64,000 nucleotides of DNA. It comes from Phycisphaerae bacterium (GTDB lineage Bacteria; Planctomycetota; Phycisphaerae; UBA1845). Where the stretch lies: the NCBI GenBank assembly GCA_029260135.1, contig JAJDDV010000210.1, positions 1 through 64,000 of the forward strand, written 5' to 3'. Positions 36,468 to 47,068 of this stretch are shown one piece after another; position 1 is the first letter of the stretch, and each line of letters starts with the position of its first letter. Position numbers and translations under genes: made by a program. The notes beneath the pieces are model-generated. The model made no database searches, was not told the origin of the DNA, and saw only the letters and a list, made by a program, of their open reading frames with translations.

Positions 36468-37109
36468 ATGTCTTGGCATTTCAGACCACTCACTCTCGCT
36501 GTTCTGTGGGCGACGCTAGGCACTCAAGGGTGCGCCACTCCGACCACGGCGAGCCGTGCGGAGAGGCAGGCGTTGCAGCGCATCGTGGCACTGGAGAAGC
36601 TCAACGCCTTCGTCGGTCGATGGGAGGTGACGGGCGAGGCGCGACCGGTGGGGCTCGGAAGGACGGTTCCGTTCCACGGCGTCAACGAGGTTCGGCCGGG
36701 CGGTGACGGTGCATTCATCGTGGCGCAAGGCGAGACGCGTTCGGAGGGACGCGAGCCGGCGCAAGGGATGGCGATCTGGACGTACGACGCGCGTGGCGGG
36801 CGGTACCGCGGCGTGTCCATCAGCGAAAACGGTGATGCGGCGATGAGCACGGGGTGGTATGACGAGTCGACGAAGACGTGGCACCTGCGTTCGAACAGTC
36901 GAGGATCGGCCGGGCGAATGTGGTGGGTCGGAGAAGTCCGTTTCGACAATGAGAACACAAAGACGGAGCGGTGGCGCGGTTATCGCCTCGGCGGTTTCGT
37001 CAAGAAGGTCGAGATCAGCAAAACCGAACACCGTTGCGTAGGACCGGGGCGCTCGTCGGACATGGATTACATTCCACCGATGGAGACCGGTTCGGCGTCG
37101 AGGCCGTAA
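36468..37109 (+). CDS. DUF1579-like exported protein
   Basis: ATG 36468 sits 7 bases after AAGGAG and yields 213 residues. The N-terminus is a signal (LTLAVLWATLGTQGCA) with Cys after Gly, possibly a lipoprotein although the lipobox (TQGC) is weak. The mature domain is beta-rich: LNAFVGRWEVTGEARP, then GAFIVAQGETRSEGREP and MAIWTYDARGGRYRGVSIS, a pattern like DUF1579 or lipocalin-type barrels. The gene converges with the response regulator gene, overlapping it by 43 bases at their 3' ends. Function is unknown; binding of a small hydrophobic ligand is speculation from the fold. Confidence 0.7.
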   Translation: MSWHFRPLTLAVLWATLGTQGCATPTTASRAERQALQRIVALEKLNAFVGRWEVTGEARPVGLGRTVPFHGVNEVRPGGDGAFIVAQGETRSEGREPAQGMAIWTYDARGGRYRGVSISENGDAAMSTGWYDESTKTWHLRSNSRGSAGRMWWVGEVRFDNENTKTERWRGYRLGGFVKKVEISKTEHRCVGPGRSSDMDYIPPMETGSASRP

Positions 37110-38470
37110 CGTTTCATCTTCTTGTAGAGCGTCGTCCGGTTGATGCCCAGGTGGTCGGCGGTGAGTTGGCGGTTCCAGCCCGAGGCGCGGAGGGCGGTTT
37201 CGATGATGCGTTTCTCGGGCCCCTCGAGCGCTTCGCGGAGTGTCATCGTCTGGGCGGGCTTGTCGGGCCCAAGCGTCGATGCGGCTTCGACGATTCGGGG
37301 CGGAAGATCGTCGACACTCACGCGGCGCCCCTTGCACAGCACGACCGCGCGCTCGATCGCGTTTTCCAGTTCGCGCACGTTGCCGGGCCAGTGGTGGCGT
37401 TGGAGCACCTGCATCGCGTCGTCATCGAAGTCGAGGATGGCTCGCTTCGACTTCTGACAGAAGCTGTTGAGGAAGTGCCTGGCCAGAAGGGGAATGTCGC
37501 TGACGCGCTCGGACAACGTCGGCATCTCGATGGTCACCACGTTGACGCGGTAGTAGAGGTCTTCCCGGAATCGGCCGGCTGCGACCTCGGATTCGAGGTC
37601 GACGTTGGAGGCCAGGATGACGCGGACGTCGACCGTCTCGGTCTTGTTGCTGCCGACGGGCTCAAACTGCTGCGATTGGAGAAAGCGAAGTAGCTTGACC
37701 TGCAGGCCGGGCGAGGCGCAGGCGATCTCGTCGAGGAAGATCGTTCCGCCGTGGGCGGCTTTGAACTTGCCGGCTTTGGCCGCGACGGCGCCGGTGAACG
37801 CTCCGCGGGCATGACCGAAGAGCTCGCTTTCGAGAAGGGTCTCGGGAATGGAACCGCAACTGACCTCGACGAAGGGTTTGTCGCGTCGATCCCCTCGCTG
37901 ATGGACCACGCCGGCCAGAAGCGACTTGCCGGTTCCCGAATCGCCTTGAATGAGCACGGTGACACTCGCGTCGGCGACGGCTTCGACCAGTTCGAGCAGC
38001 TTGAGCATGCGGTAGTCATGCCCGACGATGGCCTCGAGTCCGAATCGCTCGTCGAGCCGCTGCTTGAGCACGCGGTTTTCCTTGAGAACGGCCTGCTGGG
38101 CGATCGCCCGCTCGATGCAGACCTTGAGCTCCTCGTCGACGACGGGCTTGGTGAGGTAATCGAACGCGCCCATCTTGATGGCTTCGACGGCGCTCTCGAT
38201 CGTGCCGTATCCGGTGAGCATGATAATGCCGACATCGGAGAAGCGTTTGCGAACGAGGTGGAGCAGCTCGAACCCGTTTCCGCCGGGCATGTTGACGTCG
38301 GTGATGACGAGGTCGATCGACTGACCCTCGAGCATCTGCGTCGCCTCTTTGAGCGATTGTGCGGTGTCGACGTCGTAGCCTTCCACGCGGATGAACTCGC
38401 TGAGCGAGTCGAGAATGATCCGGTCGTCGTCGACGATGAGGATGCTGGGCTTCTTATCCGTTGTGGGCAT
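37067..38470 (-). CDS. Sigma-54-dependent response regulator (NtrC family)
   Basis: The 467-residue protein has a receiver domain (phosphoacceptor D58 in LVITDVNMPG), an AAA+ domain with Walker A GDSGTGKS, the sigma-54 contact loop GAFTGA, and the GGTIFLDEIACASPGLQVKLLRFLQ and NVRELENAIERAV segments, and a Fis-type helix-turn-helix near the C-terminus (GWNRQLTADHLGINRTTLYKK). It activates transcription from sigma-54 promoters when phosphorylated. The ATG overlaps the histidine kinase stop (TAATG), so the two are coupled and presumably partners. Targets are unknown; a possible sigma-54 box occurs before 7839. Confidence 0.93.
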   Translation of the reverse strand: MPTTDKKPSILIVDDDRIILDSLSEFIRVEGYDVDTAQSLKEATQMLEGQSIDLVITDVNMPGGNGFELLHLVRKRFSDVGIIMLTGYGTIESAVEAIKMGAFDYLTKPVVDEELKVCIERAIAQQAVLKENRVLKQRLDERFGLEAIVGHDYRMLKLLELVEAVADASVTVLIQGDSGTGKSLLAGVVHQRGDRRDKPFVEVSCGSIPETLLESELFGHARGAFTGAVAAKAGKFKAAHGGTIFLDEIACASPGLQVKLLRFLQSQQFEPVGSNKTETVDVRVILASNVDLESEVAAGRFREDLYYRVNVVTIEMPTLSERVSDIPLLARHFLNSFCQKSKRAILDFDDDAMQVLQRHHWPGNVRELENAIERAVVLCKGRRVSVDDLPPRIVEAASTLGPDKPAQTMTLREALEGPEKRIIETALRASGWNRQLTADHLGINRTTLYKKMKRYGLDAEPVSIGGM

Positions 38471-39666
38471 TATCTGTTTTCCTGCGTTGATGTCGGTTTG
38501 GCGGCGGAAGGCGATGCAGTACTCACATCGCGCTCGACCGGTGATTCGGTCAGCGAAGCGTTCGATCGGCAACGGCTCCTGGGAATCCGGATCGTGAAGA
38601 CGGCGCCGCCTTCATCGGCGTTGGCGGCGTGAATCGTTCCGTTCATGTCTTCAATGAAGTCCTTGCAGATCGCCAGACCCAATCCCGTGCCCTTTCCTGC
38701 GGGCTTGGTGGTGAAGAACGGTTCGAACACCCTCTGGGGCGGATCGGGAAGTCCCGGTCCGGTGTCCGAGACCTCGATGATGACGTCGTCATTCACGATG
38801 CCGGTCGTGATCGAGAGGCGTCCACCATTCGTCATGGCGTCGATCGCGTTCTTGAGCAGGTTGCAGCAAACCTGGAAGAGCCTGGTTCCGCAGACCGCGG
38901 GCATCTCTTGGGTATGGAAATCCGCGGCGACGATGACGCCGTTTGCGTCCGCGGCTGAGGCTGTGCTGCGAAGCGCCTGTTCGACGATCTCGTTGATATT
39001 GACGGCATCGAAGGCGCCGTCGGTGGTGCGGGAGAACTCGAGCAGGTCGCCGATGATCTGCACCATGCGCATCAGGCCGGTTCGTGACTCAGTCAGATAG
39101 GATTTGAGCTTGGATCCTTCCGAATCGTCCACCAGTCGCATGGCCAGGTTCGTGTATCGCAGGATGCCGTCGAGCGGGTTGTTGAGTTCGTGTGCGACGC
39201 GGGCGGCCAGCTTGCCGAGCGATGCCAGGCGCGTCGACACCTCGAGCTGGTGCTCGAGCGCTTCGTGCTCCGGTCCTTCGAGGATCAGGATCACGATACC
39301 GCTGGCATCCTGCGCATCGTTCTCTCGAAATGCCGAACAGCGGATCGTCACGAGGGAGGGCGACGCGCGACCCGGTAGCTGTAGCGCGCCGGCGAATTGC
39401 CGATCCGTTCCGCCAGTGATGATCCGTCTGATTTCATCGTTCCAGCCGTCGAAGGCCGCGATGATGCGGAGTTTCGTGGCGGCGGTATCGAGCGTCGGAC
39501 CGTCCGGTAACCACTCGGTGGCCAGGGCATTGCGATAGCCGATGTTGCCCTCGCCGTCGACGACGAGCAGTCCGCCGCCCAACGCGTCGAGAATCGCCGC
39601 TTTGCTGACGTCGAGGTGCATTGCACCGTTTCGAGTCGTGTCGGAGGTCTGGGTGTGGGTGGTCAT
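38470..39666 (-). CDS. PAS-domain sensor histidine kinase
   Basis: From ATG 39666 the product is 398 residues. An N-terminal PAS-like domain (LGGGLLVVDGEGNIGYRN) leads into an HisKA dimerisation helix (ASLGKLAARVAHELNNPLDGI with the phosphoacceptor His) and an HATPase_c domain: N box LLKNAIDAM, DTGPGLPD, and GKGTGLGLAICK. No membrane segment is visible, so it senses a cytoplasmic signal. It is fused by a 1-base stop/start overlap to the NtrC-type regulator. An in-frame ATG at 39723 would add 19 residues, and neither start has a strong ribosome site. Confidence 0.9.
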   Translation of the reverse strand: MTTHTQTSDTTRNGAMHLDVSKAAILDALGGGLLVVDGEGNIGYRNALATEWLPDGPTLDTAATKLRIIAAFDGWNDEIRRIITGGTDRQFAGALQLPGRASPSLVTIRCSAFRENDAQDASGIVILILEGPEHEALEHQLEVSTRLASLGKLAARVAHELNNPLDGILRYTNLAMRLVDDSEGSKLKSYLTESRTGLMRMVQIIGDLLEFSRTTDGAFDAVNINEIVEQALRSTASAADANGVIVAADFHTQEMPAVCGTRLFQVCCNLLKNAIDAMTNGGRLSITTGIVNDDVIIEVSDTGPGLPDPPQRVFEPFFTTKPAGKGTGLGLAICKDFIEDMNGTIHAANADEGGAVFTIRIPRSRCRSNASLTESPVERDVSTASPSAAKPTSTQENR

Positions 39667-39885
39667 TTTGTTGACTCGCCGGCGGTGATGCCCCTCTCTT
39701 GCGTCGGTCGATGTTGCCCCCATGCAACATCCGTGCTGGTGGGTTCATCGGCAATGAGAGCAGGGCGTTTCAGAAAGCGTTGATTTGGCGAAACATGGAC
39801 GTGGGGCGATCGGGTAACGTTTGTGATCCGTTCACCCCGCTTGTCCTTCGACAATGGACGGAGACCGGCGTGCTCTCGATGTTGC

Positions 39886-39908
39886 CCGCTCCCTCACGGT
39901 CGTGGCTC
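39886..39908. repeat. Dispersed 23-base repeat, copy 1
   Basis: This 23-base segment (containing CCGCTCCCTCACGGTCG) recurs at 48606-48628 with one difference. Both copies lie between genes. I recall similar short elements in planctomycete genomes but cannot verify that here. Confidence 0.65.
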
Positions 39909-40394
39909 TGATCGGTGAGACGCGTATGGAAGTCGGTTATCGGGCGCGGCGGCTGCGACGGCTTTCCGAACACCGTCAACGAGTGGGGCAATGTTCGCTA
40001 CGGCTCCATCGCCTCCGACGAGCAGATCATCGCTCCCGCTCAACCAGACCACCGCCTTCACAATCACCGACGGCACGGCCGTCAACGTGGTTGAGTGTCT
40101 GGCGACGCGCAATACCGAAGAGCACTTGCTCAGCCGACCTTCGAGTAACCTGGTCGTGGCGGTCCAATCCACCGTCAACCCCTTACCGTGCGGGAAAGCG
40201 CCTCCTTCGCGTCTGCCGATTTCAGTATGCGTTCGATGCTCTGCCCATCCAAGGATGCCCTTCGTATGCCCCGAGGACTACTCGTCGGGCGTGAGGACTC
40301 CGGGAGATCAACGAGCCACCCGATTCAGTCGGCACAATGATGATTGCAGCCATTGTGATGCTCGTCTTTGATCGAGTCTTCCGCCGAATGTCAT

Positions 40395-40871
40395 TCACTG
40401 TGACTGGAGTTGTGTTTGTTCACCCGGTCTTTGGGTCGGAATGGTAAGTCCCGTGAGAAATCTGTGCGTCTCATGCCAATAGCTGTTGACGGAGCGCAAC
40501 AAATAGACGCGGGGCACGTGGCGCCATCGGCGGTAGCCGGTGAGTTCCGTGCGTTGGACGGCCCGCAGGATCTTGCCGTTTGGCCTTTTGGAGAAGTAAC
40601 AGACACCGATCCGCAGTCTTTCCTGGGAAGGGGGCAAGTTGCCCCGGTTGGTCTCGCCAAGTACGCCGTTGGCGAGAGGATAAGCGACCCTTCCTGAACA
40701 TTCGGCGGTGTCGGCCACCGCGATCTTCGACCGACCGAGGGCCGTGAAAACACTGGACGCGCCGGGCGTTCGCAGGAAGTCCCTTTCCATTCCATGGTCC
40801 GGCGGATGGTGCGGACGTCGGGGACTAGCCCGGCGCCCACCTCGGCCGGTGAGTCTCGAATCAAGTGTCAT
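40395..40871 (-). pseudogene. Possible relic of a Cys-rich secreted protein
   Basis: Two overlapping minus-strand frames each hold parts of what looks like one GACC-type cysteine repeat: one has GVCYFSKRPNGKILRAVQRTELTGYR, the other ATCPASICC a little later. Joined by a frameshift, they would make a repeat of the kind found in the 1-2811, 3557-7741 and 41215-42393 proteins. No intact frame connects them. This is an eye-read of weak similarity. Confidence 0.3.
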
Positions 40872-41214
40872 TGGGACAGGGGCGGTCTCGGTGGCGTATG
40901 GGATACATTCTATCTGTAGTAGCCGTAGTGAATCCGTTCGATGCTCATCGGGTGTAGGGCATTCCTACCCGGTGGTGCGCCCACCGGTCATTCAGCGCTC
41001 CGCCGTCGGAGAGGATCCGTTTCCAAGATGCAAGACCGAGGCCCATCTTCTTCGTGCGCCACGTGCGCCGCCCAAGCTTCGGTTGTGCTGATTCCTCTCA
41101 ACCATCGTCTGTGCGGAGGTGCATCCACGATTTGATGGGTGCGAACGTCGAATCGGAGTTCAGGCGTTCGCCCAGCGCTAATATTGACCTTGTAACGCAA
41201 TCGGAGAAAGAACG

Positions 41215-42393
41215 ATGATGTTAAGAATGGCATCCCTTCATAATCGTGCATGGTGTCTGACCGCTGCACTGTTCATCGCAGGTCCGGTCGCTTTGTGTCT
41301 TGGGGCGTTGAAGCCGGGCGACCCTCAAGTGGGCCCACATGCCTGCTGTAACCCGGAAGACGGCGAATGCGTGAGGTTCAGCGGATACCGTGCGTGCGAG
41401 GAGGGTTGGAATGATCAGGGCAACTATTCCGATTGCCTGGGCCTCGGGGCGTGCATGTTTTCAGACGGTACGTGCGAGGAGGTCGACGATCAGTGCTGCG
41501 ACGACATGGGCGGCGTATCCAATGGCGTAGGTTCCTTCTGCGGGGCCTGTCAGCTCCCGAGTGGTGCCTGTGCAGAAATCTCCCTGGCTGACTGCGACGC
41601 GGCCGGCGGAACGCCTCTCGGGGCGGGCACCGAGTGCGCCGAACTGGGAGCCTGTTGCTTGATCGATTTTTCTGCGGGTCGGGGTGGGGATGGCCCCCCT
41701 GTCAATTGTCTCATCAGGGATCGAGATGTCTGTTACAACGAGTTGGCCGGTTTTCCGGGTGTTCCTGGGACGGACTGCAGCGACCTGTCGGATACCGACC
41801 AACCCTGGTCGGACGACGTTCCGAACGTGTGCGACAACTGCCCCCTCTATCCGCACTATGTCCATGACCAGGCGTACGACTGCAACGGAGATCAGGACAC
41901 GACGGACCCGACCGAGACGCCCGTGGACAGGAACGGTGACGGGATTCCAGATCCCGTGCAGTGCGACACCGACTTGGATGGGCACGGGAACTGGTGTGAC
42001 AACTGTGAAGACGATGCGAACGGAAACTGGGCGGGCCCCAACGACCAGTTCGACTGTGACGGCGACGGCATCGGCGATGTGTGCGATACGGATCCCCCGG
42101 ACTGCGACGGTGATGGATTCGCCGATCCCTGCGAGGGCAGCGATGGCGACAACGATACGGATGGCGATGGGGTGACGGACGATGTTGATGTCTGTGATTT
42201 CACGCCGGGAAATGCCATCGGCGAGGTCTTCCAGGCTGAGGGGCACCGCCTGCGCGGAACGATCTATGGCGATCTGGACGGCGATTGTGATCGCGATCAG
42301 GCGGATCTGGATCTTCTGGACCTTCTGGGTACCACGGAGGCGAGCTGTAACGATGGCGTGGCGAGTTTCGAGGCATTCTGCCCGGCGCCCTGA
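41215..42393 (+). CDS. Secreted Cys-rich protein with thrombospondin-3-type calcium repeats
   Basis: The 392-residue product starts at ATG 41215 (GGAG at 9-base spacing) with a signal peptide (WCLTAALFIAGPVALCLG). The first half has GACC-type cysteine repeats (HACCNPEDGEC, GACMFSDGTC, GACCLIDFS). The second half is made of Asp-rich calcium loops (DRNGDGIPD, DTDLDGHGNWCDNC, DCDGDGIGDVCD, DTDGDGVTDDVDVCD), the thrombospondin type 3 pattern, and a dockerin-like end (IYGDLDGDCDRDQADLDLLD). Such proteins are probably calcium-stabilised surface or matrix components. No catalytic domain is visible. Regulation is not evident. Confidence 0.85.
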   Translation: MMLRMASLHNRAWCLTAALFIAGPVALCLGALKPGDPQVGPHACCNPEDGECVRFSGYRACEEGWNDQGNYSDCLGLGACMFSDGTCEEVDDQCCDDMGGVSNGVGSFCGACQLPSGACAEISLADCDAAGGTPLGAGTECAELGACCLIDFSAGRGGDGPPVNCLIRDRDVCYNELAGFPGVPGTDCSDLSDTDQPWSDDVPNVCDNCPLYPHYVHDQAYDCNGDQDTTDPTETPVDRNGDGIPDPVQCDTDLDGHGNWCDNCEDDANGNWAGPNDQFDCDGDGIGDVCDTDPPDCDGDGFADPCEGSDGDNDTDGDGVTDDVDVCDFTPGNAIGEVFQAEGHRLRGTIYGDLDGDCDRDQADLDLLDLLGTTEASCNDGVASFEAFCPAP

Positions 42394-42840
42394 TCGTTCG
42401 GCGACCGGCGGACGAAGTGCTCGTGGCCTGACTCGGGTGTGTGCTGACGAGGGCGGTGGATGACGCGTTACCGCCGGGGCCACTAAACCAACGAATTCGG
42501 AAAACTGCCAGGCCGCGGGTACCGGGGTCATTCTACTTCGGTCCGCGGCTGCGGCATGCGCGGGATTGTGGATCGCATCCGTTCTCTTGGACGACGGGGA
42601 GCGCACGTCTGGGATGTCGTGAGCGAGACCGTTTCGGCCGGAGATCAGCGCACTGGAACGGGCACGCACGGGCGGGTGTCATCGCGTTTTCTTTCATGTC
42701 GTCGGATGTTGTCGTCTACGGTCGAAAACCGTGCATTTCGGCTGCAATACTTGTCGTAATGGTCCGAATGAACACAGTAGTGGTTATACTGCGCCGTTGG
42801 TGACAGGACGTGTCGTCTGCGCCGTAGAAAAGATGTGATC
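42394..42840. other. Intergenic region before exporter operon
   Basis: About 450 bases with no supported gene and no terminator-like hairpin after the 41215 gene. It presumably contains the promoter of the operon that starts at 42841. Confidence 0.5.
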
Positions 42841-43590
42841 ATGGATGCTGTGATGCGAAGCGAGATGGCGGATGGGCCCAAGGAGGCGGTGCGGTTGCGC
42901 CATGCACTTATGGTCTACACGTCGCCGCGTAGGCTCTTCTCGCGGGTCGAGGACACGGGGCATTATGGTTTGGCGCTGGTTGCGTTGCTGGGTCTCGTGA
43001 CGTTGATCGGGTACGCGCAGAATCAGACGGGTTTGATTGATCGCGTCGTCGATCAGCAGACGGAGAAGCAGTTGGCGGCGTTGGAGACGGCACAGGGCGA
43101 CCTGGTGGATCGTGTGCAGCTTCGCGACCAGATGGATGCGATCCGCAAGACGGGCGTGTTCAACAAGACGATTACCCGTTTGGGCAAGGTGGTGCTGCTG
43201 CCGACCTGGTTTCTCGCGTCGTTTCTGTTGATCGCGTCGATGCTCTACGCGGTGGTCGCGTTGACCGGGCGCAAGCCGGAGTATCACACGCTGATGTCGA
43301 TCTGCGTATATGCCGGTTTCCTCGAGCTGGTCGGTTTGATCGTGCAGTCCGGGATGATGGTCTATTACCGTACGCACGAGGTTTCGACGTCGCTGGGGAT
43401 GTTGGCCCCGGTGGGCGAAAAATCGTTTCTTTACGCCATCGATCCGTTTCGGATCTGGTTTTGGATTCTGGTGGCGATTGGTTTGACGGTGACACAGCAA
43501 CTCAGCCGGCGGATGGCGATTGTGACGTGTACGTTGGCGGCTTTGATCGCCATGGGCGTACACGGGGCGGCGCAGTACGTGGGAACGTAA
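42841..43590 (+). CDS. Yip1-family-like integral membrane protein
   Basis: The 249-residue protein has about five hydrophobic segments: YGLALVALLGLVTLIGYA, then after a charged helical loop LLPTWFLASFLLIASMLYAVV, ICVYAGFLELVGLIV, WFWILVAIGLTVTQQL and VTCTLAALIAMGV. This arrangement and the short cytoplasmic N-terminus resemble the YIP1 family of bacterial membrane proteins, whose function is not defined. It begins an apparent operon with a MacA-like adaptor 50 bases later. It may help assemble or regulate that exporter, though this is inferred only from the gene order. An alternative GTG start lies six bases upstream. Confidence 0.7.
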   Translation: MDAVMRSEMADGPKEAVRLRHALMVYTSPRRLFSRVEDTGHYGLALVALLGLVTLIGYAQNQTGLIDRVVDQQTEKQLAALETAQGDLVDRVQLRDQMDAIRKTGVFNKTITRLGKVVLLPTWFLASFLLIASMLYAVVALTGRKPEYHTLMSICVYAGFLELVGLIVQSGMMVYYRTHEVSTSLGMLAPVGEKSFLYAIDPFRIWFWILVAIGLTVTQQLSRRMAIVTCTLAALIAMGVHGAAQYVGT

Positions 43591-43640
43591 GAGCGGCATC
43601 TCATGGGAGTCGCTGGACAACTGCGAAGGAGTAGAGGGTC

Positions 43641-45035
43641 ATGAAGGGTTTGATCACGCTGGTGGTGCTCATCGGGATCTGCGCGGGTGTGTTCGCGTTG
43701 GGTAACCTGCGGCGCGGCGAGGACAAGAAACCGATTATCCACGTGGCGGAGGAGGTGGCGCTGACGGTGGCGACCTCCAAGCCCAGCCGCGAGCCGATCA
43801 CACGTTTCGTTCAGGCTCCGGGTGACGTGGAGGCTGCGACCGAGGTGGATATCTCATCGGAGCTGGTGTCGAAGATCGAGCAGATGCCGATCGAAGAGGG
43901 CGACGTGGTGAAGAAGGGCGATCTTCTTTGCCGCCTGGATGACGATCGATTGGTGGCAGAGGTGGAGTCCGGCAAGGCTCGAATCGAGCAACTGAAGGCG
44001 TCGATCGCCCAGGCGCAGGCCGATCTCGACAAGGCGGAGCGCGACGTGGACCGGCAGCGTTCGCTCTCGGAGTCGAACGCGACGTCTCACCTCGAGATGG
44101 CGGATCACCTGACGATTCTGAAGAAGGCCCGGGCGAATCGCACGATGCGGGAGCAGGAGCTGGTGCAGGCCCAGGCCTATCTGACGCGTATGGAGGAGGA
44201 TCTCAAGCGAACGATTATCACTTCGCCGATCGACGGTGTGGTCTCGAGCCTCAAGGCCAAGGAGGGCGAAGTTGTTGTCACGGGAACGATGAACAACCCC
44301 GGCACGGTGATCATGAGCATCAGCGATCTTTCGAAGATGCAGGTTCGGACGCGCGTGGATGAGGTGGATGTTCCCATGGTCAAGGATGCCCAGAAGGCGC
44401 GCGTCTATCTGCAATCGGATCCGGACAAGCCGATACCGGCGCGGGTGGTACGGGTGGCGTCGAAGGGGTCGCGACCGACGGGGCGGGATGTCGTGACGTT
44501 CGAGACGTTGTTGGAGGTGCTCTCCAACGATCCGCGCATCAAACCGGGGATGACGGCCAACGTCGAGATCGAGGTCGCCCGGCAGGAGGATACCATCACG
44601 ATTCCGGTCGAAGCGATCGCGAACCGATTGCGGAAGGACCTTCCCGACGAAATCGTCAAGGAGGTCGACGCCCAACAGGCCAATCTCGATCTGTCGAAGC
44701 GCGCTCGCCGCGCACAGTACATCAACGTCGTCTTCATCAAGAACGGCGAGAAGGCCATCGTGCGTCCGGTGGATGTCGGCATCGCCGACACACGCCGCGT
44801 CGAGATTCTCCGCGGGGTCGGTATGGAGGACGAGATCATCACCGGACCGTATCGCAGCATCGATCAACTCAAGGATGGACGCAAGGTGGCGTTGGCGGAG
44901 GTGCCCAAGAAGCCGGAAGGCGAAGAGGGGGCGGAGACGGACTCCGAGCGTGAAGAGAAACGCGCCAGTGACGACGAGGACGCCGGAAGTGACTCGGGCG
45001 GCAAGAAGGAAGCTGCCGTGGCCAAGGGAGGCTAG
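43641..45035 (+). CDS. MacA-like periplasmic adaptor (membrane fusion protein)
   Basis: The 464-residue product has an N-terminal membrane anchor ([18 protein letters not shown]), a split lipoyl domain ([22 protein letters not shown] at one end, [22 protein letters not shown] at the other), a long alpha-hairpin coiled coil between them, and beta-barrel sequence ([13 protein letters not shown]...) . The C-terminus is a Lys/Glu-rich charged tail. Adaptors of this family bridge ABC permeases to an outer-membrane channel or extracytoplasmic target. The downstream ATPase starts 2 bases after its stop and two MacB-like permeases follow, so this is the adaptor of that transporter. The cargo is unknown. 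Confidence 0.9.
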   Translation: MKGLITLVVLIGICAGVFALGNLRRGEDKKPIIHVAEEVALTVATSKPSREPITRFVQAPGDVEAATEVDISSELVSKIEQMPIEEGDVVKKGDLLCRLDDDRLVAEVESGKARIEQLKASIAQAQADLDKAERDVDRQRSLSESNATSHLEMADHLTILKKARANRTMREQELVQAQAYLTRMEEDLKRTIITSPIDGVVSSLKAKEGEVVVTGTMNNPGTVIMSISDLSKMQVRTRVDEVDVPMVKDAQKARVYLQSDPDKPIPARVVRVASKGSRPTGRDVVTFETLLEVLSNDPRIKPGMTANVEIEVARQEDTITIPVEAIANRLRKDLPDEIVKEVDAQQANLDLSKRARRAQYINVVFIKNGEKAIVRPVDVGIADTRRVEILRGVGMEDEIITGPYRSIDQLKDGRKVALAEVPKKPEGEEGAETDSEREEKRASDDEDAGSDSGGKKEAAVAKGG

Positions 45036-45037
45036 CG

Positions 45038-45781
45038 ATGGGTGACACCAACGGCGCGTTGATTGAGCTCATCGGTCTGGAGAAGACGTATCGGGTCGGA
45101 ACGGAGATCGTCCGCGCGCTGCGTGGGGTCACGGTTTCGATCCACGAGAACGAATACGTCGCGATCATGGGTCCCAGCGGTTCGGGCAAGAGCACGTTGA
45201 TGAACATCGTCGGTTGTCTGGATATTCCGACGGGCGGGACGTTCAATCTTCGCGGTAAGGACGTTTCCAAGCTGTCGCAATCGCGCCTCGCGCGCATCCG
45301 CGGCAGGCAAATCGGGTTTGTGTTCCAGAGCTTCGAGCTGCTGCCCCGAACGACGGCGCTCAAGAATGTTCAGCTTCCTCTGCTCTACGCTCAGGTCTCT
45401 CATCAGCGAAAACGGGCCCTGGCTGCGTTGGAACGCGTCTCGTTGTCGGACCGAGCGAAGCACCGTCCGAATCAGCTTTCCGGCGGGCAGAAGCAGCGCG
45501 TCGCCATTGCTCGCGCGCTGGCGCAAGAGCCGGACATCATTCTTGCCGACGAGCCGACGGGAAACCTCGACAGTGAGACCGGCGAAGAGATCATGACCAT
45601 CTTCGATTCGCTGCACGCCGACGGGCAGACCATCATCATCGTGACACACGAAGAGAGTATCGCCGCGCGCTGCCGGCGCGTGATCCGTTTGAAAGACGGT
45701 CTGATCGAGTCGGACGAGCGCCGCGGTGATTCGTTGCCGCAAGCGGAGGTGTCGCGGGCGGTCAGCCTGGCGGCTTCATGA
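45038..45781 (+). CDS. ABC transporter ATPase (MacB/LolD type)
   Basis: A 247-residue ATPase with Walker [11 protein letters not shown]-loop [20 protein letters not shown], signature LSGGQKQR and Walker [13 protein letters not shown], then the switch His in IVTHEES. The LolD/MacB type is indicated by the short length, the 'ADEPTGNLD' signature and the neighbours. It starts 2 bases after the adaptor and overlaps the first permease by ATGA. It powers export by the two permeases. Confidence 0.95.
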   Translation: MGDTNGALIELIGLEKTYRVGTEIVRALRGVTVSIHENEYVAIMGPSGSGKSTLMNIVGCLDIPTGGTFNLRGKDVSKLSQSRLARIRGRQIGFVFQSFELLPRTTALKNVQLPLLYAQVSHQRKRALAALERVSLSDRAKHRPNQLSGGQKQRVAIARALAQEPDIILADEPTGNLDSETGEEIMTIFDSLHADGQTIIIVTHEESIAARCRRVIRLKDGLIESDERRGDSLPQAEVSRAVSLAAS

Positions 45782-47055
45782 TGCTACGCCCTATCCGATG
45801 GCTTTTGCGGCTTTTCCCCTGGATGATCAGCGTTATTCTGCGCAACGGGCAGAACGTCATCACGGCGTTCGTGCAGATCTGGGCGAACAAGGGTCGTTCT
45901 ATCCTGACGACGCTGGGGATCATCATTGCGGTGACGTCGATCATCGCGGTGGTGTCGTTCGTCCAGGGGTTCGGCAACTTCATCACCGACATGGTTCGGG
46001 GGTACGGCACGCAGTTCATGGTTGTGCGCCCCTACACGCCGCCGGAGCGATATCGCGCGGGTCTGGGCCGCGTGACGCTGGACCTCAGCGACATCGAGGC
46101 GGTTCGCGTGGAGTGTGACGCGCTCTCGCGTTTGACGCCGTTTGTCTACACCGGCGAGGCGGAGGTGGTCTACGGATCGGAGAAGGCCGAGGGCGTTCCG
46201 ATGCGGGGCGTCACCGAGGACTATCAGACGATCCGGAATTTCTATGTCGATGCCGGCCGGTTTTTCGGCCCGGTGGATGTGGAAACGGCGGCGCACGTCG
46301 TTGTGCTGGGGCGCACGCTGCTCAAGTCGCTTCAGTGTGATGAGTCGATCATCGGTGAATACGTCTATATCGGTGGAGCCCGGTTCCGCGTGATCGGTTT
46401 GTTGCAGCGAAAGGGCAGTTTTGGACCGGAGGACCAGGACGAGACCATCATGGTCCCGTACACGACGGCCATCAAGTTGTACCCTGATCTGCGCAAGAGC
46501 ATTCCGTTTCTTGTCGAGGCCGACGGGGAGGGCAACATCGACAAGGCGTATGGGCAGATCACACGCGTCTTGCGGCGCCGTCACAGTCTCCAGGCCGGGC
46601 AACCCGACGATTTCCGGATCGATCGCCAGGACCAGATGGTTCGGCAATTCGAGCGGGTGAAGACGGTCGCCTCGAGTATTCTGGCGGGGATCGTGAGCAT
46701 CTCGCTCGTGGTCGGCGGCGTCGGCATTATGAACATCATGCTGGTGTCGGTGACGGAGCGAACCCGCGAGATCGGTCTGCGCAAGAGCGTCGGTGGGCGC
46801 CGTCGGGACATCCTTCTGCAGTTTCTGACCGAAGCCGTCGTGCTCTGCACCATTGGAGGACTGATCGGTGTGGGGTTCGGTTTTGCGATATCGTACCTGG
46901 CGTCGCTTCACCCCAACATGGTGGAGCTGGACACGCCTTGGTGGTCGGTCGCGCTGGCGCTCGCTTTCTCGGCGGGGGCCGGTGTGATCTTCGGCATCAT
47001 CCCCGCGTTCAAAGCGGCGGTGATTCACCCGATCGATGCGATGAGGCACGAGTAG
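45778..47055 (+). CDS. MacB-like ABC permease 1
   Basis: The 425-residue permease has one N-terminal membrane helix ([20 protein letters not shown]), a large extracytoplasmic MacB_PCD domain, and a C-terminal FtsX domain with about three helices ([33 protein letters not shown]). It has a conserved tail [12 protein letters not shown]. It overlaps the ATPase by 4 bases and is followed 13 bases later by a second permease of the same kind. I infer a mechanotransmission-type exporter made from two paralogous permeases (a heterodimer) with one shared ATPase and adaptor. Confidence 0.92.
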   Translation: MMLRPIRWLLRLFPWMISVILRNGQNVITAFVQIWANKGRSILTTLGIIIAVTSIIAVVSFVQGFGNFITDMVRGYGTQFMVVRPYTPPERYRAGLGRVTLDLSDIEAVRVECDALSRLTPFVYTGEAEVVYGSEKAEGVPMRGVTEDYQTIRNFYVDAGRFFGPVDVETAAHVVVLGRTLLKSLQCDESIIGEYVYIGGARFRVIGLLQRKGSFGPEDQDETIMVPYTTAIKLYPDLRKSIPFLVEADGEGNIDKAYGQITRVLRRRHSLQAGQPDDFRIDRQDQMVRQFERVKTVASSILAGIVSISLVVGGVGIMNIMLVSVTERTREIGLRKSVGGRRRDILLQFLTEAVVLCTIGGLIGVGFGFAISYLASLHPNMVELDTPWWSVALALAFSAGAGVIFGIIPAFKAAVIHPIDAMRHE

Positions 47056-47068
47056 AGAGACAGCTCCT

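Larger units (their letters stand above)
39667..41214. other. Long region without a confident gene
   Basis: About 1.5 kb between the histidine kinase and a secreted protein gene. No frame in it looks like a functional protein. It contains one copy of a dispersed 23-base repeat (39886-39908) and a possible gene relic at 40395-40871, both listed separately. The final 100 bases should contain the promoter of the 41215 gene. Confidence 0.5.
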
